From Polyangium aurulentum (GTDB lineage: Bacteria; Myxococcota_A; Polyangia; Polyangiales; Polyangiaceae), in assembly GCA_945875545.1 (NCBI GenBank), contig CAMCKZ010000018.1:1-43884 (forward strand): a stretch of 43,884 bases of DNA, given 5' to 3'. The position numbers were made by a program, and so were the translations under genes. The notes under the pieces are model-generated. The model worked only from the letters and a program-made list of their open reading frames with translations, was not told the origin of the DNA and did not search any database. Below are positions 17,073 to 26,473 of this stretch, piece after piece; the first letter of the stretch is position 1, and the number at the start of each line of letters is the position of its first letter.

Positions 17073-18721
17073 CGATGGGACTCCTGATTGCGTGCGGCTC
17101 GCACCTCGTCGACGCACTTCGCGTCGCCAAAATCTTTGCACAGCCCCAAGAGCCCTTTGAGCTCATCGCGCGACGCCTGCCCGTGCTGCATGCGCGCGTA
17201 AAGGTAGTCGCGGGCTCGGTGCTTTTCGGCGTCGGTGCCCATCATCAGCGCGCGGATCTTGTCGGGGTCTTCGACGCGAGGGCCGGGCCTCTCCGGCGAG
17301 GGTTTTTGCACGTTCGTTTTCACTCCAGCCGGGCTCGCGGCCCCACCGGCCACACCCGTCACCGCGGGCAACACCGGTGTGGCAGCGGGGACCACGGCAG
17401 CGGCGTGGTGGGCGGTCTTCGGCGCGTGCGGCGTTGCCTCGCGTTCGACCGCCCCAACGATCAACGCCAAGGCCCGCTTTGCACGCTCACGGTCTGCAAA
17501 GGGCGCGCGGATTTCGAGCCGAACTTTGTCGAGGAGGTGACGCTTCAACGCCGGGTCGGACTCGAGTCTCGCGCGCCCCAGCAGGTCGGCGGACCAGTCG
17601 CCGAAGAACACCTGGCCCTCGGGGCTCCCCAACCGAGGATCGTCCGCGGCGAACGCTACGTCGAGGGCCTCGCGCGCGCGGTCGCACTCTTGATGCTTGC
17701 ACAATGCAACAATATCGGGCATCGCCAAAGTCGGCACCTGCGCGGTCCTTGGCGCGGCAGATGGCAATTCGCGCGGCACCTCGGGCGACAACGCGGGCGA
17801 CAACGCGGGCACGGCTTCACCGGGCGACGGCGCGGGCACGGCTTCACCGGGCGACGGCGCGGGGCCTTCTTGGGGCGACTCCGAACCAACCGTTCCGCCG
17901 GACGGCAGGTCGTGGGGCTGCCGCGCAAGCCACGTTGCGAGCCCGCCAATGACGATGACGATGACGAAGGCCGCGGCAGGGAGCCACGCGCGAACGCCCT
18001 CACGGCGATCGCCCTCGAGCGATTCACCGGACGGCATCGCCGGCACCGGAGCGCCCGGCTCCAGAACACGAACGCGGACGTCTCCCATTTCAAACAGGTC
18101 TCCGCCTTCGAGAATCTCGCGGCGCACGGTCTTGCCGTTGAGAATCAGGCCGTTCGAGGACCCGCTGTCGATAAGCTCGAGGCGGCCATCGGGAAGCACC
18201 GCAACCTCCGCGTGATGACGCGATACCGAGGGGTGCGCGAGTTGAATCGTCGCGTCTTCTGCACGGCCCAAGATGGTTCGCGCATTGTCAAGCAAAAACA
18301 CTTTTCCCGCGTCCGGGCCGCTCGCCACGAACAGCCGGTAAGCCGGCGCGGGCCCTTTTCCGCGCTGCGTAACTTTCAGCTCCGGATTCGTCGATTCGTG
18401 CGCCAGCGGACCAAGGGTTTCGTCTTCGATCGTGATTCGGTATTCGCCGATCACGACGAGGTCGCCGTGCACAAGGCTAACGGGTTCTTCGAGACGCACG
18501 CCGTTTACAAACACGCCGGTCAAGCTCGCCAGGTCTTCAAGCCGGTAAGCTGGCTGCCCGTCGGGCCCGCCCTTTCGCTCGACGCGCGCGTGTTTTCTCG
18601 AGACGTTGCGTTCCGTCAGACGGATGGCGTTGTCTTCGGAACGACCTACGTCGTAGGCGTCACGCGATAGCGGTACGACAGTGCGACGTGCTTCGTCGTC
18701 TTCGATGACCAGCTTCCACAT
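17069..18721 (-). CDS. Membrane protein with two FHA domains
   Basis: A 550-residue protein. FHA domain 1 is at about 3-98 (GR26-27, NVSRKH at 39-44, LTGVFVNGVRL); FHA domain 2 is at about 127-220 (ILGRAED, SVSRHHAEV at 165-173, SSNGLILNGK). FHA domains bind phosphothreonine peptides. A single transmembrane helix (about 247-266) follows, then a Pro/Ser/Ala linker with tandem PAPSPGEAV repeats and a C-terminal region of about 230 residues with Cys pairs (CKHQEC; near the end CKDFGDAKC), presumably outside the cytoplasm. I chose the ATG at 18721, which gives MWKLVIEDDE; a GTG four codons upstream is possible. It may read phosphorylation states also controlled by the PP2C protein of the same run (inference). 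Confidence 0.88.
   Translation of the reverse strand: MWKLVIEDDEARRTVVPLSRDAYDVGRSEDNAIRLTERNVSRKHARVERKGGPDGQPAYRLEDLASLTGVFVNGVRLEEPVSLVHGDLVVIGEYRITIEDETLGPLAHESTNPELKVTQRGKGPAPAYRLFVASGPDAGKVFLLDNARTILGRAEDATIQLAHPSVSRHHAEVAVLPDGRLELIDSGSSNGLILNGKTVRREILEGGDLFEMGDVRVRVLEPGAPVPAMPSGESLEGDRREGVRAWLPAAAFVIVIVIGGLATWLARQPHDLPSGGTVGSESPQEGPAPSPGEAVPAPSPGEAVPALSPALSPEVPRELPSAAPRTAQVPTLAMPDIVALCKHQECDRAREALDVAFAADDPRLGSPEGQVFFGDWSADLLGRARLESDPALKRHLLDKVRLEIRAPFADRERAKRALALIVGAVEREATPHAPKTAHHAAAVVPAATPVLPAVTGVAGGAASPAGVKTNVQKPSPERPGPRVEDPDKIRALMMGTDAEKHRARDYLYARMQHGQASRDELKGLLGLCKDFGDAKCVDEVRAARNQESHR
17783..17863. repeat. Tandem repeats in the linker of the FHA protein
   Basis: Two 12-bp units (GGGCGACAACGC, 17783-17806) are followed by two identical 27-bp units (17810-17836 and 17837-17863). 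On the minus strand they encode the repeated Pro/Ser/Ala linker next to the membrane helix. All units are multiples of three, so expansion would keep the frame. Confidence 0.9.
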
Positions 18722-18825
18722 GCCAGCTTTCACAAGGTTTGGGGCCGCAGCCCGGGATCTCAGGAAGGCGCTAGATTAGCGAGTCTTTGTGCTTCGCGAA
18801 AGGGGACTCGTCGCCCAAGCGCCGA

Positions 18826-19572
18826 TCACGGATCCGTCCATTGCGGCTCGCCCGGGGGAAGCGAGGCGATAAACGCCCCCTTTGCCGCAAGGACCGCCGC
18901 CTCATCGAGGCTGTCGAAGGTGAGCTTGGTGCGAAAGCGCGCATCGGTCCACGTTGGGTAGGAACCCACATCGACGGTCGGAAATTGCTCGACCACAGCA
19001 TCCAAAAGTGCCTTCAAATGGCCTTCATCCATTTGCGTGTAGACTGCATGACTCACAAACGGCCGGTGATGGCCAACCACGGCCTCAACGACCGCAAGCT
19101 TCATACGAAATACCTGTGGAATTCCAGGCAATACGAAAACGTTGCCGACGCGAACGGTGGGCCATCGGACGCTCTCAATGACCTCCAGCACAGCACCCTC
19201 GGGAACGAGCGCCATGCGAAGATGCCCGTCGGTGCAGTGCTCTCCGTAGTGCCCGCGAATGAGGTCGGCGGTGCCTTCGTGAATGACGGCTTTCAGGCCA
19301 AAGGCATCGGCGACGGCCTCGATGGTTACGTCGTCGTGGGTTGGGCCAACGCCCCCGGAAGTGAAAACCCAGTCGTGGGTCGCAGAAAGCGTAGCTACAG
19401 CCGCAGAAATGCGTGCGCGATCGTCGGGAATCACGAGAATTTGCTGGAGCCGAACGCCTAGCCGACGCAAAAGCAGGGCCAGATCGCGGCTATTGGTGTC
19501 GGCGACCTTCCCGGAGAGAATTTCGTTACCGATTATCAGCGCCGCAGCAGATGGAACGATTTCGGCAGTCAT
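18826..19572 (-). CDS. CinA/MoaB-like molybdopterin-binding domain protein
   Basis: A 248-residue protein of the competence/damage-inducible CinA N-terminal family. Residues about 8-175 form the MoCF-biosynthesis-like domain (LIIGNEILSGKVADTNSRDL, VFTSGGVGPTHDDVT, VFVLPGIPQVFRMKL). The C-terminal 70 residues match the extension found in the short form of this family. The C-terminal nicotinamide-nucleotide amidase domain of full-length CinA is absent, so a deamidase role should not be assumed. I chose the ATG at 19570-19572; the longer open frame reaches into the divergent receiver gene. The biochemical role of the short form is not established to my knowledge. Confidence 0.85.
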   Translation of the reverse strand: MTAEIVPSAAALIIGNEILSGKVADTNSRDLALLLRRLGVRLQQILVIPDDRARISAAVATLSATHDWVFTSGGVGPTHDDVTIEAVADAFGLKAVIHEGTADLIRGHYGEHCTDGHLRMALVPEGAVLEVIESVRWPTVRVGNVFVLPGIPQVFRMKLAVVEAVVGHHRPFVSHAVYTQMDEGHLKALLDAVVEQFPTVDVGSYPTWTDARFRTKLTFDSLDEAAVLAAKGAFIASLPPGEPQWTDP

Positions 19573-19645
19573 GAAACTCGACGACGCCCCCTTCTTTTCG
19601 GTACGCTCATCGCTTACGTCACTAGCAGCGGAACGCACGAAACAC

Positions 19646-20041
19646 ATGCGAAGGGTTCTCATCGTCGAAGATTCGAATGCAGTCCGGACGTTCGTCCGCG
19701 GTGCCCTGGAAGATGAAGACTTCCAGCGCGCAGTGGGCGGCTTTGACGTCATCGAGGCTGCTTCGGGGTTCGAAGCCATGGCTCAATTTCCACGAGGCAC
19801 GTTCGCGTGCATCGTGACCGATATCAACATGGGGGACATCAACGGACTTGAGATCGTGAATTTCGTGCGCAAATCTGAGGCTCACCGTCTGACGCCGATC
19901 GTGATTATTTCCACGCAGTCCTCGGAGCGCGACATCGCGAGAGGCCTCGCGCTCGGAGCGAGCGCCTACCTAACCAAGCCGTTTTCCGCAGAAGCCCTTC
20001 AGGCTTGTGTGCGGAGCTTTGTTGCGCCGGACGAGGGCTAA
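19646..20041 (+). CDS. Single-domain response regulator (CheY-like receiver)
   Basis: A 131-residue receiver domain with no output domain. It shows the acidic pair in VLIVEDS (Glu8-Asp9), the phosphoacceptor Asp59 in CIVTDINM, Thr/Ser in IIST and Lys in LTKPFSAEAL. It is the first gene of the chemosensory operon: the stop is two bases before the cheA ATG. It is probably phosphorylated by that CheA and may act as the CheY of the system. The ATG at 19646 is chosen because it starts the domain directly; the frame is open upstream but antisense to the CinA-like gene. Confidence 0.92.
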   Translation: MRRVLIVEDSNAVRTFVRGALEDEDFQRAVGGFDVIEAASGFEAMAQFPRGTFACIVTDINMGDINGLEIVNFVRKSEAHRLTPIVIISTQSSERDIARGLALGASAYLTKPFSAEALQACVRSFVAPDEG

Positions 20042-20043
20042 CC

Positions 20044-22281
20044 ATGGCTGATTTCGGGTTCGAGTCGTCCGACCGGAAGGAGGAGTTTTTCTCCGAAGCA
20101 CAAGAGATCGTCGATGCCCTCGGCAAGCTTCTCCTCGACGTCGAAGTGACCGTTGCGGAGTCGCGCGTCGACCCCGACGTGATCAACGAAATGTTTCGAG
20201 CGGTTCACACGCTCAAGGGCATCGCAGGCCTCTTTGGTGCCACGCGTATGAGCGGCATGTCGCATGAACTCGAGAACATCCTCGACGACGTGCGCATGGG
20301 CAGACTCGATCTCACCGCCGCCGTGCTCGATCTCCTTTTTCGCGCGGTCGATCTCTACACGCACATTCTTTTGTTTGAGCGCGGAGACGCCCCAGACCCC
20401 GAGCACCAGATCGCGGCACTGCTGTCTTCGTTCGCCCGCGTGACGCAGCCCGATGAGGCACCAACCTCCAATATCTTCACGCAGTTCGATCTCGACCCGG
20501 GCCTTTTCGGTGTCCTCACCGAGTACGAAGAGCACCGGCTCAAATCGAACATCGAGTCGGGGCTTGCGCTCTTTCGCTTGCGGGTTCGATTCAGCCTCAT
20601 GGTCCTCGACTCCGCCCTCGAGGATCTGAAAAAGAAGGCCAAGCCCCTCGGCGAGATCATCACGTACCTGCCTGCGCCCTCCACAGACGAGAGCGATTTC
20701 GAGAATCTCGAACTCGACATCTTGATGGCGAGCAAGTGCCCTACGTCCCTCATCGAGACCACGCTCAGCATTGAGGGCCTCGTCGTGAATCCGGTGTTGC
20801 GCCGTGTCGGCGGTGCCCCACCCCCGAAACACGGCCCGCCAAAAAGCAACACGCCGCTCCCGAAAATCGGCGGTGCACCCTCCATGCCCCCGCCCACGAT
20901 TGCGGGGCCTCCGCGCCTTCCTCGCGACCTCATCCCCGACTCGGTCGCCACTCCGGCACCTTCGCGAAAGAGCAGTCGTCCGGGCTCACGCCACAGCCTT
21001 ACCCCGGCCGGAGGTGCGGGCCAGGCGGCGCAATTCGTGGGCAAGTCCGCGGCGCAAACAACCGTCCGCGTCGACATCCGAAAGCTCGATCGCCTGATGA
21101 CGATTCTCGGCGAGCTGGCCATCGTGCGCAGTGCCGTCGGCCGCCTGGCGGAGCGTTTCCGCGGGAGCGTCGAGCATCGCGAACTCGGCGGCGATTTGCA
21201 TCGGTTGCACCGCACGTTCGAGCGCCATCTCGGCCAAATGCAGAACGGCATTCTCGAGGTGCGCATGGTGCAGCTCGGGCCCGTTTTCGACAAACTCCAG
21301 CGAGGCCTTCGCGCCATCAGTCGCGAGTACAGCCGGCCCGTCAATCTCGTCATCACGGGGCAAGAAACCGAGATCGACAAACTCATCGTCGAAGAGTTGT
21401 CCGATCCACTGATGCACATGGTGCGAAACGCCTTCGACCACGGCATCGAAGACCTCGAAGACCGCATCAAGGTTGGCAAACCCGAGGTCGGCACCGTCGC
21501 TCTGAACGCTTTCCAAAAAGGCAACCACGTCGTCATTGAGGTCGAAGACGACGGCCGCGGAATGGACCCAAAACTCATCATCGCGAGCGCCATCCGCAAG
21601 GGCGTGATCACCGAGAGTGAGTCGGGCGAAATGAGCGCCCGCGACGCCTACCGTCTCGTGTTTGTGCCGGGGTTTTCCACGAAGGCGGTCGTCACCGATC
21701 TGTCGGGCCGGGGCGTCGGCCTCGACGTCGTCAAGACGAATATCTCGCGCCTCGGCGGCATCGTTGACATCACCAGCGATGTAGGCATCGGCACGAAGAT
21801 GACCATCACACTTCCGGTGACGTTGGCGATCATCAACGTGCTTATCGTCGAACTCGCGGGTCGTTCTTTCGCGATTCCGCTGGCCAGCGTTGAAGAAGCT
21901 TTTGTCTACGAGCCCGCGCGCACGCGCAACGTCGAAGGCCGCGAGGTGCTGTCGCTTCGTGGGCAAAGCTTGCCCATTTGCAACCTCCTCAAACTGCTGC
22001 ACCTGAATACCTTCGACGACGAAGGGCGCAAATATTACGTCGTAACCGTGGCGGTCGGCATTCGGCGGCTCGGGCTCCTCGTCGACCGCCTCGAGGGCCA
22101 ACAAGACATCGTCATCAAGCCCCTTGGGCGCTCACTGAAGGCCGTTCGTGGCTTCTCGGGGGCTGCAGAACTCGGCGACCAAAGGGTGGCCCTCGTTATC
22201 GACGTAGCGGCAATTGTCGAAGAGGTTTTGGCCGGCGACCAGGGTCGGTACTTGGCAATTGCCGGCGACGGGAGGGGCTAA
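20044..22281 (+). CDS. cheA: Chemosensory histidine kinase CheA
   Basis: A 745-residue kinase. The N-terminal Hpt domain (about 10-130) has the phosphorylated His55 in FRAVHTLKGIAGLFG. Residues about 155-265 (LTEYEEHRLKSNIESGLALF, then KPLGEIITYLP) form a P2-like regulatory region. A Pro/Ser-rich linker (about 275-335) precedes the dimerisation helices. The ATPase core has the N-box DPLMHMVRNAFDHGIED near 455, G1 VEDDGRGMD near 500 and G2 GRGVGLDVVK near 557. A CheW-like P5 domain ends the protein (about 590-735). It should phosphorylate the upstream receiver and CheB in response to a receptor that is not encoded in this window. Confidence 0.96.
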   Translation: MADFGFESSDRKEEFFSEAQEIVDALGKLLLDVEVTVAESRVDPDVINEMFRAVHTLKGIAGLFGATRMSGMSHELENILDDVRMGRLDLTAAVLDLLFRAVDLYTHILLFERGDAPDPEHQIAALLSSFARVTQPDEAPTSNIFTQFDLDPGLFGVLTEYEEHRLKSNIESGLALFRLRVRFSLMVLDSALEDLKKKAKPLGEIITYLPAPSTDESDFENLELDILMASKCPTSLIETTLSIEGLVVNPVLRRVGGAPPPKHGPPKSNTPLPKIGGAPSMPPPTIAGPPRLPRDLIPDSVATPAPSRKSSRPGSRHSLTPAGGAGQAAQFVGKSAAQTTVRVDIRKLDRLMTILGELAIVRSAVGRLAERFRGSVEHRELGGDLHRLHRTFERHLGQMQNGILEVRMVQLGPVFDKLQRGLRAISREYSRPVNLVITGQETEIDKLIVEELSDPLMHMVRNAFDHGIEDLEDRIKVGKPEVGTVALNAFQKGNHVVIEVEDDGRGMDPKLIIASAIRKGVITESESGEMSARDAYRLVFVPGFSTKAVVTDLSGRGVGLDVVKTNISRLGGIVDITSDVGIGTKMTITLPVTLAIINVLIVELAGRSFAIPLASVEEAFVYEPARTRNVEGREVLSLRGQSLPICNLLKLLHLNTFDDEGRKYYVVTVAVGIRRLGLLVDRLEGQQDIVIKPLGRSLKAVRGFSGAAELGDQRVALVIDVAAIVEEVLAGDQGRYLAIAGDGRG

Positions 22282-22283
22282 AA

Positions 22284-22760
22284 ATGGCAGACATGGTACG
22301 AGCGCACGCACGCGACTTGCGGCGCGCCACAGACACGGGAAAGCGCGTTGAATACCTAGCGTTTACGCTGGGTTCACAGATCTACGCGGTCCCCATTCAG
22401 CACATCGCTGAAATCTTGAAGCCGCCTCCGGTCACAGAGATTCCCCGCGCCCCCCGCAACGTCGTGGGCATCATTAGCGTGCGCGGCAAACTCGTAACGG
22501 TCATCGATCTTCGACGCCGCTTCGGCCTCATCGAAGCTCCCTTTGATCGCAGCACGCGCATTCTCTTGAGCGACACCGGCGACGACGAACCCATTGGGCT
22601 TTTGGTCGACGAAGTCATTCAAGTGTACCGGCTAAGCGAGCAAGAAATCGAGCCCGCGGCGGCTCTCGGTGGAGACCAGCCCGCATATATTCTCGGTATA
22701 GGGCGTCAAGACGATGTCCTGCTTGTGCTCTTGGAACTGAAATCGCTTATCGAGAGCTAG
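22284..22760 (+). CDS. cheW: Chemotaxis coupling protein CheW
   Basis: A 158-residue CheW domain protein (AFTLGSQIYAVPIQHIAEIL, GIISVRGKLVTVIDLRRRFG, IGLLVDEVIQVYRLSEQEIE). CheW links receptors to CheA in the membrane-associated array. A strong ribosome binding site GGAGGGG at 22271-22277 lies just upstream, inside the end of cheA, and supports the ATG at 22284. The N-terminal extension of about 20 basic residues is not part of the usual domain. Confidence 0.94.
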   Translation: MADMVRAHARDLRRATDTGKRVEYLAFTLGSQIYAVPIQHIAEILKPPPVTEIPRAPRNVVGIISVRGKLVTVIDLRRRFGLIEAPFDRSTRILLSDTGDDEPIGLLVDEVIQVYRLSEQEIEPAAALGGDQPAYILGIGRQDDVLLVLLELKSLIES

Positions 22761-22974
22761 AGATGCCTCGTTCCGGCGAACGCCAGCGGCCCCTCGTCCA
22801 TGCCCACGGAGGCCCGCCCATGCCCACCGAGGCCTTTTTTCGCGCCGCGCCATCCATCCCCCTCAACCATGCCGGCAGCAGCAATTGCCCCCATTTCATT
22901 TTTCCTGGACCGATTTCTTTATCGCGCGCAGCCTCTGCGACGTGCAACAATGGTCAGCTGAAGGGATGCGTTTC

Positions 22975-23520
22975 ATGGGTCCGAGACACCGGCACGATCC
23001 GTTGAAAAACCTCGTGGGGTTTTGCGTGGGAGACGTTAACTACGCGGTTCCCATTGCGTGCGTCAAAGAGGTCTCGAATCCCTTGGACGTCGTGGCACTT
23101 CCCCATGCGCCGCCCGGCATCTGCGGGGTTTCTGATTACCGCGGTCATGTCGTTCCTCTGGTCGATTTGCGCCTCCGCTTTAACCTCGAACGGCAAGCCA
23201 CCACCAGACGCACAAAATGGGTGATTCTTGAGCTCGAAGGGCGCTTGTTGGCCCTCATCGTCGATCGGGTCTCAGAGGTTTTTGGCACGGGCGGTGCCGA
23301 GGTTCGTCCTTCCCCGTTTCTCGGGGGCGGCGAAGATGTCCGCGGAATCGCTGGGGTTACGAGCTTTAATGGGGAGCTTGTTTTTGTTCTTGACACGGGC
23401 AAACTTCGTGAACTGACCGACGCGGTCGCCCTGCCCCACGCCCTGCCCCACGCCCTGCCCCACGCAGTGCCCTCCAGCGGGGGCCGCGGAGGTCTGGTGG
23501 CAGCCAAGTTGTCCACGTGA
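22975..23520 (+). CDS. Second CheW-like coupling protein with repeat tail
   Basis: A 181-residue CheW-like protein (VGFCVGDVNYAVPIACVKEV, YRGHVVPLVDLRLRF, LALIVDRVSEVFG). I prefer the ATG at 22975 because GAAGGG at 22960-22965 sits at a proper distance; the ATG at 22966 is too close to that site. The C-terminus has three PHAL units from a 12-bp repeat and a Gly/Ser-rich tail, not part of the CheW fold. It may couple a different receptor set or join the array as an extra linker. The stop overlaps the GTG of the HEAT gene. The 214 bases between the two cheW genes contain no credible gene. Confidence 0.88.
   Translation: MGPRHRHDPLKNLVGFCVGDVNYAVPIACVKEVSNPLDVVALPHAPPGICGVSDYRGHVVPLVDLRLRFNLERQATTRRTKWVILELEGRLLALIVDRVSEVFGTGGAEVRPSPFLGGGEDVRGIAGVTSFNGELVFVLDTGKLRELTDAVALPHALPHALPHAVPSSGGRGGLVAAKLST
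23428..23463. repeat. 12-bp tandem repeat, three copies, coding
   Basis: Three exact copies of GCCCTGCCCCAC encode ALPH units in the C-terminal tail of the second CheW-like protein. Confidence 0.9.
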
Positions 23521-25580
23521 AAAACGCCTTCGCCGCCGTCGAATGGCTCTTGTGCCAAGAGGAGCCCGAGGCGCGCCGCACGGCCGCCCAACAGCTGGTC
23601 AAGCTGGAGGGGCGCGATGCCATTCCGTTCTTGCTCACGGCCCTCGGCGACACCGACTGGCGCGTGAGGCGCGAGGCCACGAGTTCCGCGCCTCTCATCG
23701 CGCCGCGAGCAGCGGTCATCGCGGCGCTCATTCCCTGCCTCTCGGAGGCCCAAAACATCGGCCTGCGCAACGCCGCCGTCGAGGCCTTGGTGGCCATCGG
23801 GGCCGAGGCCATCGGGCCCGTTCTCGGGGTACTCGCAGCCCTTTCAAGCGACGGAAAAAAGCTGGCCGTCGAAGTCCTCGCAGGCATCACCGACGAGCGC
23901 AGCGCATCGGCCCTTGAGGCCCTCCTCGAAACCGACGACGTGAACGTAGCCTGTGCCGCGGCCGAGGCCCTTGCGCAGGTCGCGAAACGCTCCGACGAGC
24001 TCCGTGCGAGCGCGGTTGCGGCCCTCGTGCGCAACATGGAAGGCGCCGACACCTACTTTTGCGTCGCGCTTTTGGAGGGCCTAAAATTTCTCGAGGCCGA
24101 GGTTCCTTGGGCGGTTTATGCAAAAATTTCAAAAAACCCCATGCTTCGTGGGTACGCGGTCTCGGCCGCGGCCCTAACGACCGACCCCTCCGCTCTCCAC
24201 CTGCTCGTCTCCACGATATCGCACAGCACCAAGACCCTCGTGCGCGAGGCAACGATCGTCCTCGGCGAAAAAGTGTTCGCGGGGGTTGCAGACCAGGGCC
24301 TTCTGCGCATCGTTCGCGACGCCTTCGCGCTGAACCCGGGGGTTGACGCGCCCATTCTGTTTCTCGCGCGCACCCACGACGACCTGCCTGCGCGCGCCGG
24401 CGCCACGGTGCTTCTTGGCCTCCTCGGCGACCCGGCGACGATCCCCACGATCATCGGTGCCCTGAGTGAAGACGGGCTCACAGAGCGCGCCGAGCGGGCT
24501 CTAAAACTGGCCGGGGGCGATGCCGTCGGTCCGCTGTTGGCCCTGGCGCGGTCACGTGAACCAAGCGCGCGCGCAAACGCCATTTCCATGATGCCCGTGA
24601 TCGTGCATTCTGCAAGTGACGAGGTCCGCAAGACGCTTCACGGTGCCCTTCGCGACGAATCCAACGAAGTCAAAGCCTCGGCCCTTCGTGTTCTCGCGAC
24701 CACCGGCGACGCCGACGACATGGAGCGCATCATGCCCATGGTGAACGACCGCGACCCGCGCGTTTCTGCCGCCGCCGCCGCCGCCCTTGCGCCCCTCGCC
24801 CGCCGCTACGAAGATCGCGCCCTCGAGCTCGTAAGCGACGTCGACGTGACGGGCCATCTGGCTTCCGCTGCCTGCGTTGTTTTGGAGGCCATCGCCGGCC
24901 GTGCGCCGCTCACGAGCGCGAGTCTTCGTTTCCTCGAGCAGGCGATGCTCAGCACGAGTGCACACGTGCGTCGTCTCGCCGTCGACGCCCTCGCCGTCAA
25001 CCCCACAGACGAGGTCATCGAGGTGCTCCAACTTGGCTTGGCCGACGAAGAACGCGACGTGCAGATTGCATCGATGCGTGCCCTCGGAAGGGCCGGCCGG
25101 TCGCAGCCCATCGAGATCTTGATTCTTGGGGCTCGAGACGGCGAGCTTGTGGCGAGTGGGCTCTCGGCCCTTGCAGAATGCAGCGAAGCCATCGCCATCC
25201 AACTCGCCGGAAAACTCATCGCCTCCCGAGATGCGCTCGTCGCGTGTGCTGCCGTCGATACCCTCGGTCGCTACACCGATGCAGCCGCCCGGGCGCTGCT
25301 CTTCAAAGCCCTCGGCCACCCCGACGGCGACGTCGTGCGGCTTGCTCTCACCGAGATCGTGGCCCCGGAATCCGATTCAGAACGAGGCCTCGTCGCCGAC
25401 TGCCTATCCAGCTCAAACCCTGGAATTCGCCGCGCCGCGATTGATGCCTTGGGCAAAGATCCGCATCGCGAGTCGCGGCGAATTGTGCGCCGTCGCCTCG
25501 ACGATGAATCCGATCCACGGGTCATTGAAATGATTTTGTCGGTGCTGGCGTCTGGGGTCAGGGCACCAGGCGGTCTGTGA
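23517..25580 (+). CDS. HEAT-repeat protein of the chemosensory operon
   Basis: A 687-residue protein built almost wholly of HEAT/PBS-lyase-type repeats of about 30 residues (for example PFLLTALGDTDWRVRREA, ALEALLETDDVNVACAAAEA, VRRLAVDALAVNPTDEVIEV). It forms an alpha-solenoid for protein binding and has no catalytic motif that I can see. The GTG start overlaps the CheW stop (GTGA), and its own stop overlaps the cheR start, so it is translated as an integral part of the operon. HEAT-repeat proteins are known companions of some myxobacterial chemosensory systems; here it could be the output or scaffold in place of flagellar control (inference). Confidence 0.9.
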   Translation: MKNAFAAVEWLLCQEEPEARRTAAQQLVKLEGRDAIPFLLTALGDTDWRVRREATSSAPLIAPRAAVIAALIPCLSEAQNIGLRNAAVEALVAIGAEAIGPVLGVLAALSSDGKKLAVEVLAGITDERSASALEALLETDDVNVACAAAEALAQVAKRSDELRASAVAALVRNMEGADTYFCVALLEGLKFLEAEVPWAVYAKISKNPMLRGYAVSAAALTTDPSALHLLVSTISHSTKTLVREATIVLGEKVFAGVADQGLLRIVRDAFALNPGVDAPILFLARTHDDLPARAGATVLLGLLGDPATIPTIIGALSEDGLTERAERALKLAGGDAVGPLLALARSREPSARANAISMMPVIVHSASDEVRKTLHGALRDESNEVKASALRVLATTGDADDMERIMPMVNDRDPRVSAAAAAALAPLARRYEDRALELVSDVDVTGHLASAACVVLEAIAGRAPLTSASLRFLEQAMLSTSAHVRRLAVDALAVNPTDEVIEVLQLGLADEERDVQIASMRALGRAGRSQPIEILILGARDGELVASGLSALAECSEAIAIQLAGKLIASRDALVACAAVDTLGRYTDAAARALLFKALGHPDGDVVRLALTEIVAPESDSERGLVADCLSSSNPGIRRAAIDALGKDPHRESRRIVRRRLDDESDPRVIEMILSVLASGVRAPGGL

Positions 25581-26473
25581 CGATGGCGCTGCCCCCAGGT
25601 CCCGACGGATTGGTGCTTCGGAAGGCGGAATACGAGGCCTTTAAGTCGCTTTTTTCGGAACGGCTTGGCCTCGCGTTAGCCTCCGATACGCCCGCATCCC
25701 TCGCGCGCCGACTTCAAGATCGCGTGATTTGCCACGGCCATAAAACGTTTGCAGAATACATGCAGCTCCTTCGCTTTTCGGGGCACGCCCTCGACGAGTG
25801 GGAGGAGTTGCAAGACATTCTCACGGTTCACGAGACCTACTTCTGGCGCGATGAGGCGCAGTTGCGCTGCTTTCGCACCGAGATTCTTCCGATGCTTGCG
25901 GAGCAGGGACGAGAACGTCGTCGCCTGTCGATCTGGAGCGCCGGCTGTTCAACGGGCGAAGAAGTTTATACGCTCGCGATTTTGGTTCACGAGTCGGGTC
26001 TGTTTCGCGATTGGTTTGTGCGCATTTACGGCAGCGACGTGTCGAAGCGCTGCGTGTCGGCGGCACGCCTTGGGGTCTACGGCCAGTCCTCATTTCGAGC
26101 GATGCCCTCCGACATGCGCAAGCAGTACTTCCATGATCGTCCCGACGGCGCCCACGTAGCGGACCGCATTCGGCGTTACTGCGCCTTCGGGCAAGTCAAC
26201 TTGGCGCACCCCGATAAAGTTCGCCTCGTGGGCGCCCAAGACGCCATCGTGTGCCGAAATGTTCTCATCTACTTCGACCCCGCCACCCGTCGAGGCGTGA
26301 CCGAGAGCTTCGTCGAGCGCTTGAACACCGGCGGAATACTGGTCCTCGGGCACTCGGAATCTCTCATCCATGTGTCGAATGCCCTTGAGCTGCTAGCGTT
26401 GAAGGGCGACCTTGCTTACCGCAAGCCTGTTGGCTCGTTCCGCAGTTCCCCAGAATTTCTGAAGCCCACGTGA
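25577..26473 (+). CDS. cheR: Chemoreceptor methyltransferase CheR
   Basis: CheR methylates glutamates of chemoreceptors with S-adenosylmethionine. The 298-residue product has the N-terminal helical domain (about 15-90), then VHETYFWRDEAQ, the SAM-binding loop IWSAGCSTGEEVYTLAI, and AIVCRNVLIYFDPATRR followed by GILVLGHSESL. Length is normal. The GTG at 25577 overlaps the previous stop (GTGA), the same arrangement as its neighbours; an ATG two codons later is the alternative. Its presence shows that the system adapts by methylation although no receptor gene is nearby. Confidence 0.95.
   Translation: MTMALPPGPDGLVLRKAEYEAFKSLFSERLGLALASDTPASLARRLQDRVICHGHKTFAEYMQLLRFSGHALDEWEELQDILTVHETYFWRDEAQLRCFRTEILPMLAEQGRERRRLSIWSAGCSTGEEVYTLAILVHESGLFRDWFVRIYGSDVSKRCVSAARLGVYGQSSFRAMPSDMRKQYFHDRPDGAHVADRIRRYCAFGQVNLAHPDKVRLVGAQDAIVCRNVLIYFDPATRRGVTESFVERLNTGGILVLGHSESLIHVSNALELLALKGDLAYRKPVGSFRSSPEFLKPT

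Noticed and set aside
22763-23005. 80-residue frame between the two cheW genes
   Set aside because: It has no ribosome binding site, no recognisable domain, and overlaps the start of the second cheW.
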